From: Chloranthus sessilifolius
Taxonomy: Eukaryota > Streptophyta > Magnoliopsida > Chloranthales > Chloranthaceae
DNA: 64,000 nt
Assembly: GCA_021018995.1 (NCBI GenBank)
Contig: CM037584.1
Span: 51,092,811 to 51,156,810 of the forward strand
Reading direction: 5' to 3'
Under the pieces are notes generated by a model, which did not search any database, had not been told where the DNA came from, and worked only from the letters and a program-made list of their open reading frames with translations. Position numbers and translations under genes: made by a program. Within the stretch, counting starts at the first letter, position 1. Every line of letters begins with the position of its first letter. Positions 59,501 to 64,000 of this stretch are shown one piece after another.

Positions 59501-61742
59501 GCCGCCCCCCCCCCCCCCCAAATGTCCCGAGAACAATGAGGGACCAAACCTCTAAGTTGTCGAGAAACCCCCAAAACGACGCCTTTGAAGGAAGACCGCC
59601 ACATGCCACCCTCTAAGAAGCCCCCAGCATCAGTCGTCGTTATTCCCTCTCTCCATCTTAGACTTGGTCGTCGTTATTCCCTCTCTCCATCTTAGACTTG
59701 GTTTTGGCCTTGTCATATGAGAGGCCCCAATGAAGTTTCCTGAGCTCCATCTTTTTTCTAACTTTGAAGTCCACCCTTTGATTGTTTCTATTCTTAATAA
59801 TATCGCCAAACACCGCTTGGAGACTCTTATCAGATCCTTGAAAGGTCATTCTGAGATTCTTAGCCAAGTCGATCAAGTTGTTGATCGTGTCTGGCTCTGA
59901 TGGCTTAGTCGGTTCCACCTCAGAGCCGACATCCGTATTCAGTGTCTTGCTGCTACATTCGCCCAACTTTGTAGAACTAAAGGCTCTAAACTCCTCTTCA
60001 AGGCAATTAACCACCAGATTCCTAGAAATAGGTGTCACTTGGCCCTTTGGGGTAGGACCATCGTCAATGCATCCCCTATCAATTTTAATACTGAATCCAA
60101 CTTTTTTCATCACTTGTTTCCCATGGGTAGGTCCAACCCAATTGCTGGTTGCATCAATTAGAATTGAAAATACTTTATAGAGGGAAACTCACAAAGAATG
60201 GAAGGTTTGACATTTTTGACACGGCTAAATGGGGTCTTAAGCATTTAAGGGATTGTTTTGGGGTCGAGCCATCACACTATCATGCTTGTATTATATTTCT
60301 GTTCCTCTTTATTCAATTTATAAAACAATCTCCAACTTCATATCTTACTGGCTGTGGTAGGACAATAAACTGTACAAACTCCAACCAGAAGTACGTTGCA
60401 TGAGAAACATAACTAAAAGCGATGGAAACAAAAACAGAAACACAAAGTATTCCATAGTTTATTGACTTTTTTTTAAGACACAAGTAGGCATTCAATACAT
60501 CAAAACTGTCGGTGTGCGATTGGGATCCAAATCTCCCAATTGTTTTCACTAGAAACGGAACAAAAAAAGTCTTCCTTACAGATTCATATGTCACGGCCAA
60601 GATGCATAATAGCAGTGCAAGCTCAAAGTGGAGAATGCAGAAAAACATAGGAAGTTGAAGCATAACTTTATCTAGTTTTTATATAGCAATATAGGAGCAT
60701 GGGAAACAGGATATCACTATAAGCCCACTTAAGATGATAAGTATCATGAAATTCACAGGTCATAGTTTCTACGGGATAAAGCTATTAATCCATAAATAAA
60801 CTGATTGATGAACAAACATTGATGTATATAATTAGCCAAAAAAAAAAAAACGAGTCACAAATTCATCAGCATGATACGAACTCAGGCAATAGAAATAAAA
60901 CTATATTATTCTTAGAATGAAAAATATAAATTGGCTGAAATGGAAGAATTATATCCTTTGGACCCACTTCAGCTGAGAATCCAATACGACAAAATTTCTT
61001 GTTTGATTACAGTTAAACTGTCATGCAGACAAGTACAAGAGGGTCCAAATGAAACCCATAATATATGAAATATGCACAAGAAAGTAACGACAAATCATAC
61101 AAGGAGAAATTGAGAATACATAGAAAAGAGAACAACCTTCCACTGAGGAGTAGACTCGCCTGTGAGAATAGCTTCATTCACTATTGCACTTCCAGCTAAG
61201 ATAAGCATGTCTGCTGGAACAGACTTGTCTTCTCCATTCTGACCAGAAGAACGCCCAATGGAAACGACGTCTCCAGGTAGAAGGTCCATCCCAGAGAGCT
61301 TCACCCACCTATAATAAAAAAAATTCAATACAAAAAATAGCTAACAATCAATCAATTGTCATTTACAAGACTGTTGATGACGTACTTCCCACAACGATGT
61401 ACCATAAGCGTCTGACCATCCACTCTTACCCGCCTAAGCTCAGTCAGTGTTTTTAACCGACTTTTAGCCATTGTTGACTCAAATAGGAATAGCATAAATA
61501 AGGTGAACAAACTGTAGTACCAGTATTCATCCAGACACCAGAGTCCCACACAGAAGACCTAAAAAGAATCAAGCATTATTCAAAACATATTAAGAAAAGG
61601 GAAGAATAAATGACGCCTTTACTTCAGTGCCACCTCCAATACCAAACAGAAATTCTGATAAAGACTAACCTGGAACACGAAAAATGGTTCCATACAGTGC
61701 TCTTTCATCAATTTCTGGAATGTGGGTTGGGGGTACTCAAAT
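22968..61742 (-). CDS. PDR2: P5A-type ATPase (MIA/PDR2, ATP13A1/Spf1 family), all but the N-terminus
   Basis: Eighteen exons on the - strand, in transcript order: 61670-61742, 61386-61558, 61137-61308, 57042-57146, 56858-56968, 56667-56753, 56274-56456, 56062-56112, 55858-55983, 55605-55684, 46545-46653, 45831-45959, 41126-41191, 40864-40935, 40128-40279, 39798-39909, 39601-39717, 22968-24083. Every junction is GT-AG and phases agree. They total 3034 nt: 1010 residues plus stop. The P-type ATPase motifs are present: TGES (actuator domain), PPELP in M4 (the P5A signature), DKTGT (phosphorylated Asp), KGAPE (nucleotide domain), TGDQ and [11 protein letters not shown] (P domain). P5A ATPases act in the ER membrane as ATP-driven dislocases that remove mis-inserted transmembrane helices. 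In Arabidopsis the gene is needed for pollen development and root response to low phosphate. No stop or frameshift is seen. The visible span exceeds 38 kb because of transposons in introns. Confidence 0.96.
24084..25726 (-). other. P5A ATPase intron 17, 3' part, unassigned
   Basis: Intron sequence next to the terminal exon. Apart from the AT run at 24694-24760 I see no element boundary or conserved frame. Confidence 0.5.
24694..24760. repeat. (AT)n microsatellite, 67 bp
   Basis: A pure AT dinucleotide run in the 15.5-kb P5A intron. The length may be uncertain in the assembly. Confidence 0.95.
25992..26321. mobile_element. Foldback MITE, family A copy 2
   Basis: Same family as 18564-19087 (shared blocks such as GGTGACCTGGTTCAC-like and ACGGTTTCATCATACGTGCC). 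Ends are roughly GTTGGTATTAGGTAAG and GGCACCTAACACTTGG, imperfect inverted repeats. Non-coding. No clear target duplication. Confidence 0.6.
26417..26762. mobile_element. Foldback MITE, family A copy 3
   Basis: It starts TTGGGATTAGGTAAGCAGAC and carries a strong internal inverted repeat (AATGTCATCTAAAATTAAC near 26590 against GTTAATTTTAGATGGCACATT near 26632). Diverged from the other two copies. Ends approximate. Confidence 0.55.
27140..27360. repeat. GATAC-rich MITE-like sequence
   Basis: It has dispersed GGTATCG/CGATACC words in both orientations, starting GGTATCGAAACTAGTCGATA and ending GGTATTGGCCGATACCG. It resembles the palindromic MITE at 18694 in composition but not closely enough to call the same family. 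No clear terminal duplication. Confidence 0.4.
27376..27404. repeat. (GA)n microsatellite
   Basis: A pure AG run next to a (TA)n tract. A second (GA)n tract lies at 38010-38038. Confidence 0.9.
27775..28606 (+). repeat. 5' LTR of the outer gypsy element
   Basis: 832 bp, TGATGGGG to GCATCA. It contains repeated GATCGATC words, a TATTTAAAGG TATA-like box near 28084, and ends four bases before the primer-binding site. Confidence 0.9.
30614..31499 (-). repeat. Second LTR of the inner element
   Basis: 886 bp, the downstream LTR on the element strand. It is collinear with 33177-34146 but has a shorter T tract (31429-31440) and a reduced, degenerate palindrome array near 31320-31410. Confidence 0.9.
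31832..33010 (-). CDS. Gag protein of the inner gypsy derivative
   Basis: An open frame of 392 codons, starting [20 protein letters not shown]. Around residues 75-165 is the retrotransposon gag core ([20 protein letters not shown], then WTRLECR and [14 protein letters not shown]). Around residues 175-190 is the CX2CX4HX4C knuckle ([14 protein letters not shown]), followed by a long acidic, Ser/His/Glu-rich repetitive tail. Gag packages the element RNA into cytosolic particles. It is uninterrupted, although the element lacks polymerase. Confidence 0.85.
   Translation of the reverse strand: MFTMSMSEIVDALRDIKAQMYAINNRSRCTPNSWQSLNSRDETRVREYPHQREPRMIPIRKFLKSIRDEVPCFDGELNPKTFVEWLSSVEEYFDWYDVPNEYKVRLVKTKLEGNAKFFWTRLECRTESLRNKVISTWEDMKVELIEQYVPFTHRHLLQSLRTKTNKCPDCLKCQGFGHFAYQCPTKFPTSNLLPKRVNPKEPENREVEEVYDPRIVMSEEEMEKVDESLVCVETTSISLVSSNIESPIRESTESPTQESTESHMHDVLVPVEPGVHESLSVVESHAHESIESIDTLTHHSLELHSASHSESCCESSFEFHFALHAEIKYKINSSNNHYKLSVDTSPTESTWTNDERACHLSSRHPNRYRDHISSGMNSFRFGRVDEKLQNIC
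33177..34146 (-). repeat. LTR of the inner element with ACGGACGTCCGT array and T50 run
   Basis: 970 bp. It holds perfect palindromes ACGGACGTCCGT at 33901, 33921, 33982 and 34002, and a one-mismatch copy at 33961. A run of 50 T lies at 34036-34085; the partner LTR has 12. On the element's strand these lie in the upstream (U3) part, and GACGTC is the core recognised by plant bZIP factors (C-box). The partner LTR has fewer and decayed units. Confidence 0.9.
36928..37741 (+). repeat. 3' LTR of the outer gypsy element
   Basis: 814 bp, aligned with the 5' LTR along its whole length. It is preceded by the short purine tract CCGGAGAGAAT and followed by the TATAT target duplication. Confidence 0.9.
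37747..38838. other. Right flank of the gypsy stack: MITE remainder and simple repeats
   Basis: It contains the right part of the GTTGTCAAATGC element (to 38326), a (GA)n run at 38010-38038, and a stretch 38340-38815 with ATTCAAACCCACC words also seen at 27420. This suggests that the stack sits in a further, older MITE-like repeat. A (TA)n run lies at 38817-38836. Confidence 0.5.
38839..39113. mobile_element. Near-palindromic foldback MITE
   Basis: 275 bp. The arms 38839-38960 and 38985-39113 pair along almost the whole element (for example GGTTAGCATC against GATGCTAAC, AAATAGATGAAGG against CCTTCGTCTATTT, CTTTTTCGATGG against CCATCGAAAAAG). A (TA)n run flanks it on the left and (CA)n/(CCCA)n on the right, so no target duplication can be read. 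Non-coding. A transcript through it would form a long hairpin. Confidence 0.8.
39601..41191 (-). CDS. PDR2: P5A ATPase exons 13-17: P domain
   Basis: Exons 41126-41191, 40864-40935, 40128-40279, 39798-39909 and 39601-39717 encode visible residues 467-639. They carry [15 protein letters not shown], the [15 protein letters not shown] motif, and [17 protein letters not shown], ending in [18 protein letters not shown] and GDGTND bind Mg2+ and position the phosphoaspartate. The last of these exons is followed by the 15.5-kb intron, so splicing must join GALKQ to AHVGVALL at 24083. Confidence 0.95.
41547..42172. mobile_element. TIR MITE with GGGTTTGAACCCA ends
   Basis: The left side reads ATATGGCAAATGGGACAATG then GGTTTGAACCCA and GGGTTAGAA. 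The right side read inversely gives ATATGGGGGGCCCGGGACTA then GGGTTCAAACCCA and GGGTTAGA. The element is about 625 bp, non-coding, bordered by TA repeats, and hosts another MITE near 41858-42032. Confidence 0.6.
41858..42032. mobile_element. Small MITE nested in the 41547-42172 element
   Basis: The ends GGATCAAAATATCGG and AGAAATTTTGATCC are inverted. The interior is rich in GAAATTT/CGATATTT words and contains the palindrome AATTATCAGCCGATAATT. The ends resemble the MITE at 18694 (GGATCAAAATATCG), suggesting one family. Possible target duplication CTCTGATC/CTGTGATC. Confidence 0.55.
43404..44025 (+). mobile_element. 5'-truncated L1 fragment inside the RTE LINE
   Basis: It encodes the zf-RVT end of L1 ORF2 ([28 protein letters not shown]) and a 3' UTR ending in ACTAATAAAAAAAAATG. 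The RTE sequence ATGCTATTTGTGGATGAT before it (43386) is repeated after it in diverged form (ATGTTATTTGCAAACGAT, 44026), which is an old target duplication. Confidence 0.75.
44756..44830. repeat. (GAT)n microsatellite tail
   Basis: About 15 GAT units, then GAG/GAT variants. It forms the 3' tail of the RTE LINE. Confidence 0.9.
44836..45830 (-). other. P5A ATPase intron 12, part next to exon 12, unassigned
   Basis: AT-rich intron without a recognised element or conserved frame, ending at the donor of exon 45831-45959. Confidence 0.5.
45831..46653 (-). CDS. PDR2: P5A ATPase exons 11-12: nucleotide-binding domain
   Basis: Exons 46545-46653 and 45831-45959 encode visible residues 387-466. These include [20 protein letters not shown] and the KGAPETIQ motif, which straddles the junction (K at the end of the first exon, GAPE at the start of the second). 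KGAPE lines the ATP site of the N domain. The exons are isolated: 8.95 kb of repeats lie on the 5' side and 4.6 kb on the 3' side. Confidence 0.95.
47488..47535. repeat. (CT)24 microsatellite
   Basis: A pure CT tract. CT-rich 5' leaders are common in plant genes, which fits the gene-like reading of its surroundings. Confidence 0.95.
47639..47776 (+). CDS. Small 45-codon open frame inside a transposon-like region, unknown
   Basis: ATG at 47639, TGA at 47774-47776. The start is [18 protein letters not shown] and the end is [15 protein letters not shown] do not recognise it. Codon use is more gene-like than its surroundings, and a possible 5' leader with a (CT)n tract and AG/GT splice-like sites lies upstream. 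It could be a captured host gene fragment or chance. Confidence 0.3.
   Translation: MLQACSVANQQRGRATRTRKVSPVIDQPSPKLSGCGFYGVFGKLA
48579..49632 (+). repeat. TGTGACGG repeat family, copy 3
   Basis: 1054 bp, starting TGTGACGGGGTCAC and ending GTGACTCCGTGACA, with 4-bp flanks ATGT on both sides (48575-48578 and 49633-49636). It is a more diverged member of the family at 9581 and 12353. It shares the blocks GGTATGTCAAACCAATA, TCTCCTAGG near 49010 and the conserved hairpin GTTCCCGTCCTCTAGGCGGG (49430-49449), but here the primer-site-like word has decayed to TGGTATAATAGC. Confidence 0.7.
49949..52214 (+). pseudogene. hAT-superfamily transposase (BED-finger type), broken
   Basis: An ATG at 49949 opens [16 protein letters not shown] frameshift follows before the BED zinc finger near 50080-50200 ([20 protein letters not shown], His ligand after an in-frame stop). 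The catalytic core has LTTDTWTS near 50530 (first Asp), TVDNASSN near 50720 (second Asp), [11 protein letters not shown] near 50825, and the C-terminal [20 protein letters not shown] then [11 protein letters not shown] dimerisation block at 51780-51895. It ends with an ASGSNLTP tail at 52214. At least three frameshifts or stops; length otherwise close to an intact ~650-residue RICESLEEPER-like transposase. TIRs were not found with confidence. It is antisense to the P5A gene. Confidence 0.88.
52725..53740 (-). mobile_element. 5'-truncated L1 LINE, 3' end
   Basis: Same family as the LINE at 3821-9270: both begin on the + strand with a T-rich tail and TTATCGGTAA (52740-52749). It encodes the RT-zf-RVT junction ([20 protein letters not shown] near 53700, [19 protein letters not shown] near 53360) with frame breaks. 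The tail is (TTTA)n rather than pure poly(T). Confidence 0.82.
53767..54040. repeat. Imperfect tandem duplication, about 150-bp unit
   Basis: GGCTCACCATTAGTAGTCAT and GGCTCACCATTAATAATCAT start two copies (near 53768 and 53931), each with GACATGACAAAACCTAACA and TTAATGCTCCACTTCCTTT. No coding signal. Confidence 0.75.
54430..54990 (-). mobile_element. LINE-type RNase H fragment
   Basis: On the - strand at 54720-54520 the translation gives [16 protein letters not shown] and later [12 protein letters not shown]. These match the RNase H-like domain (RVT_3) at the end of some plant LINEs ('ESDSKLVV' and 'REANQVAD' blocks). No ends defined. A (TA)n run is at 54792-54809. Confidence 0.5.
55605..57146 (-). 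CDS. PDR2: P5A ATPase exons 4-10: M3-M4, PPELP and phosphorylation site
   Basis: Seven exons separated by short introns (73 to 210 bp; the longest are 210, 161 and 173 bp) encode visible residues 140-386. They give the actuator end ([16 protein letters not shown]), the conserved [20 protein letters not shown] strand, the M3 helix ([19 protein letters not shown]), M4 with [14 protein letters not shown], and the DKTGTLTSD phosphorylation motif in the 51-nt exon 56062-56112. The start of the nucleotide domain follows ([21 protein letters not shown]). PPELP replaces the PEGL motif of ion pumps and marks the P5A class. This block keeps compact introns, unlike the rest of the gene. Confidence 0.95.
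57583..58500. mobile_element. TIR element with GGTTGTCAAGG / CCATGGCG ends, about 0.9 kb
   Basis: The left end reads CATGGTTGTCAAGGAGAGGT, then CATGGCGACGCCATGGCGAA. The right end read inversely gives CAAGGTAGTTAAGGCACTGT, then GAGGTCATGGCAAAGAGG and CGCCACGCCATGGC. The interior has no transposase. It contains a set of ATAACTTATAA repeats (57712-57790). It lies in P5A intron 3. Confidence 0.55.
59285..60190 (-). mobile_element. Internally deleted L1 LINE (ORF1 end joined to 3' region)
   Basis: On the - strand, 60113-59658 encodes an ORF1-type sequence ending in [18 protein letters not shown]. This matches the equivalent ARLQWGMFDGKG end in the LINE at 3821-9270, just before that element's ORF2. 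Here the 3' region and A-rich tail (plus-strand TTTTTTTGAGACG at 59287) follow directly, so ORF2 is missing. A 36-bp tandem duplication (TCGTCGTTATTCCCTCTCTC... twice) lies at 59632-59703 and a C run at 59503-59518. Confidence 0.6.
60190..61136 (-). other. P5A ATPase intron 3, part next to exon 3, unassigned
   Basis: AT-rich intron between the L1 remnant and the donor of exon 61137-61308. No further element recognised. Confidence 0.5.
61137..61742 (-). CDS. PDR2: P5A ATPase exons 1-3 in window: membrane entry and actuator domain
   Basis: Three exons (61670-61742, 61386-61558, 61137-61308) encode residues 1-139 of the visible protein. The order is an [20 protein letters not shown] segment, a transmembrane hairpin around [16 protein letters not shown] and the [11 protein letters not shown] helix, then the actuator domain with [20 protein letters not shown] and the invariant EAILTGEST loop. 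TGES is the phosphatase loop that dephosphorylates the enzyme intermediate. The first visible exon starts in mid-codon, so at least one more exon lies upstream. I saw no candidate for it between 61743 and 64000. Confidence 0.94.
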
Positions 61743-62544
61743 CTGAAGAACCAACAAAAGGCCACTAAGCACCAAAAAATATGTTACTGAACAAATCATC
61801 TCAAACATAGCAACACGAAGTTAGCCGCTGAACCCATTTTCATGAATATGAGGGAATAAATAAATATGAGCATAAAGAAAAGCATCAGTTAAATCTATAA
61901 GTATATCAGGAATCTAAACTGATATCCACATTCATATAATTAACATGAACTTCTGATGAAGACAACATTTACTAGAGAGAGGGACAGCACAAAGGAAAAC
62001 TAAAGAACAACCTAATAAAAGGCTAGTGTCTCACGCTCACTAACAATTAACTAAAAACTGGTATTAGGTGATAAACACAGTCACCAACAGTGGTGACCAG
62101 ATCATAAATTATGTCCATGTGGGCATGGGCGCATAGCATCGCCTAGATTGGATGCAGTCCCGTGAATGCACATAAAAACTACTGTCATGTTTTTAAGAGC
62201 CTAAAAGCACAAAAAATGAATGCCTACTATGTGATTGCCCAAACCTGTCTTAGCCATTCATTTTTTGGTGCTATATGCTCTTATTAACATGGTAGAAATG
62301 GTTTTTTGATGCAATCTTAGGGCTGAATCCAATCTAGATTAGAACCGTGTGCACCACAAGGGGCACCAAAATGGCGCCATATATATATAGACTTAATGAC
62401 CCAGTCATCATAGTTGGGACAGTGTTGGTCAGCTAATACCACCTCATAACTAGTCCCTCAAGGTACTCACTCCTTATAATGAATCCACAATCTCATTAGC
62501 TTCTTCTAAAATACGATAAAAAATCTCTAAAGCATTTTATTCAT

Positions 62545-63150
62545 TTATTTTTAATCGGTAAGTTAAAATTTTACTAATAAGATAAGGACACAATAAAACA
62601 GATCCTCGTCTAAGGGGTAAGGCTACTCCAACAAAGACTTGGATAGCCAAAAAACTACAAGAAAGCCAGTACCAAAATTAGATGAAACAGAAATCAAGCA
62701 TCCAACACTGGAAGATCTGTTCACAACATATCAAATGTCACCCCATTCAGTCAGATCATCCACGAAACAATTTGCCTCACGTAGAACATGAGAGAAAGAA
62801 AACATTCCCATTTTCCACAAGTCCCTAATATGTTAAAGATATCCGCTAATCACCAAGAGTGAGAGGTCCCACTAAACCACAAGCCGTCCATCAGATGAAA
62901 TTAGAAGAATCATTCTACAATAGGCAATGCAGCTTTTACACCTTGAAGCAACCCTCTCGCCCAAGCTTCGGTAGAATCAGCCCAGTCGGTGGGCCCTGTA
63001 ATTCAAGCAAAATTCCCTCACGTTCTCTAATTAGCCTGCCAAAGCCATTCGAACCTGGATTGCCCAACTAGCAGCCGTCAAAGTTTAATTTCAGGCAACC
63101 CGGGGGGAATCCAAGCAACAATCTTCGCCTTGATGTCACCAATGACTTTC
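62545..63150 (-). mobile_element. L1-type LINE 3' fragment with RNase H-like domain
   Basis: It starts on the + strand with a T-rich tail and TAATCGGTAA (62552-62561), the same 3' signature as the other L1 copies. The - strand encodes, in broken frames, GFGRLIRERE, LQGPTGWADSTEAWARGLLQ and FSHVLREANCF, the RVT_3/RNase H pattern. It lies in the P5A intron upstream of the first visible exon. Confidence 0.6.
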
Positions 63151-64000
63151 CGATCTCCTTATTTTTTGTTGTCAAAAGTTCTACTATGTTCCATCCAAAT
63201 CCTCTACTGATGAAGCCATGATGGGGACAGGCTCCAAAGTAATTGACCAAGAGGTTCAAATGGGTTATAATGTCAATTAGAGAACAGCTCACGATGACGA
63301 AAGTACAAAGTGCACTCCGAAAAGAATGAAGAAATAGTGTCCCATGTTAGTCGCCAAGTTGCAATCCAAGATGTGATTTACTGAATTTTTACGAAGGCAG
63401 CAAAAGGATACATTGGTTGACAAATTGAAAGGCGGAATTCTTCACATGATCAATCATAAAAATTGTCACTAGTCACAGTCCTTTGCTTGTATTTAACTTC
63501 ACTGAACATAAGAAAAGACTCAGACACAAGGAGGGCCTGGACATCTCCAAAGTTTAACCCAGAGTGTCACCAAAAGGGGTTGCTGACATAAAAGAGAATA
63601 GGAGCACCGAACCAAGGAGCCATAAGGTTCGCCCACTCACAGCCTACTATCAAGCCTATAGAAAGGGACAATGGTTCTCTCTAATTTCTGCAGAAAGAAT
63701 ACAAAGAACCCTATTTCTTCATCTCTCAAATCCCGACGCAAACACATATCTCACACCACACAATGCTCACCCCTAATTCAGGTTGTTACATAGAGAACAA
63801 AGGAAGCCTCCCCTGTGCCACTCCATTTTTTTGTGAAGTAGCCTCCTTTAATATCTCGCTTAATACTTATTACTGCGTCTCTATATCCAGTATGGACGAT
63901 AGATATTGGACAAACAAGATTTTATGCCATAATCTGTGGCCCTTTATATAAGTCAGTAATTTCATAAGAAATTATTGCTGCCAAGAAGAGGGCTGGCCTA
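63151..64000 (-). other. P5A ATPase upstream intron, unassigned
   Basis: No exon, element end or conserved frame recognised. The missing P5A exons (about 170-180 N-terminal residues) are expected beyond 64000. Confidence 0.5.

Noticed and set aside
61743-64000. Further N-terminal P5A exons
   Set aside because: I looked on the - strand for the conserved segments before EYPQPTFQK and found none. They are presumed to lie beyond the window.

Overview
This window is nuclear DNA from a flowering plant with a repeat-rich genome. The two host genes are closest to the Arabidopsis proteins I can recall (CSTF77 and the P5A ATPase MIA/PDR2). All readable introns are GT-AG. The space between exons is filled with plant Ty3/gypsy chromoviruses, Ty1/copia remnants, L1 and RTE LINEs, hAT transposons, MITEs and a small SINE. 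I cannot name the species.

Host genes. (1) The + strand carries the last five coding exons of CSTF77 (10996 to 19720), a subunit of the pre-mRNA 3' cleavage machinery. Its earlier exons lie left of the window, so bases 1-10995 are read as intron. (2) The - strand carries 18 exons of the P5A-type ATPase MIA/PDR2, from 61742 down to a stop codon at 22968. The exons join with consistent phase into 1010 codons plus stop, which is all but about the first 170-180 residues. The remaining 5' exons lie beyond 64000. The genes are tail to tail, about 3.2 kb between stop codons. They work in unrelated pathways (nuclear RNA processing; ER protein quality control), so the arrangement is positional only.

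Layout. 1-2266: end of a Ty3/gypsy chromovirus. 2267-3800: decayed copia-like sequence. 3821-9270: nearly full-length but broken L1 LINE with a perfect 17-bp target duplication. 9581-10503, 12353-about 13318 and 48579-49632: three copies of a GC-rich solo-LTR-like repeat. 10996-19720: CSTF77 exons, with a mini-SINE (14701-14794), a copia remnant and a nested MITE pair in the introns. 19721-22967: intergenic. 22968-24083: last P5A exon. 24084-39600: a 15.5-kb P5A intron holding hAT-like elements and MITEs and, at 27482-38326, a stack of a DNA element, a gypsy element inside it (27775-37741) and a second, gag-only gypsy derivative inside that (30614-34146). 39601-46653: seven P5A exons plus an RTE LINE carrying an L1 fragment. 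46654-55604: a 9-kb intron with an hAT transposase gene, repeat copy 3 and L1 pieces. 55605-61742: ten P5A exons, with a TIR element and an L1 remnant in the 4-kb intron. 61743-64000: intron with another L1/RNase H remnant.

I found no evidence for a new biochemical system. The most unusual items are the nested stack with its target duplications, the regularly spaced palindromes in one LTR, the TGTGACGG repeat family, the tRNA-like mini-SINE, and several near-perfect hairpin MITEs.
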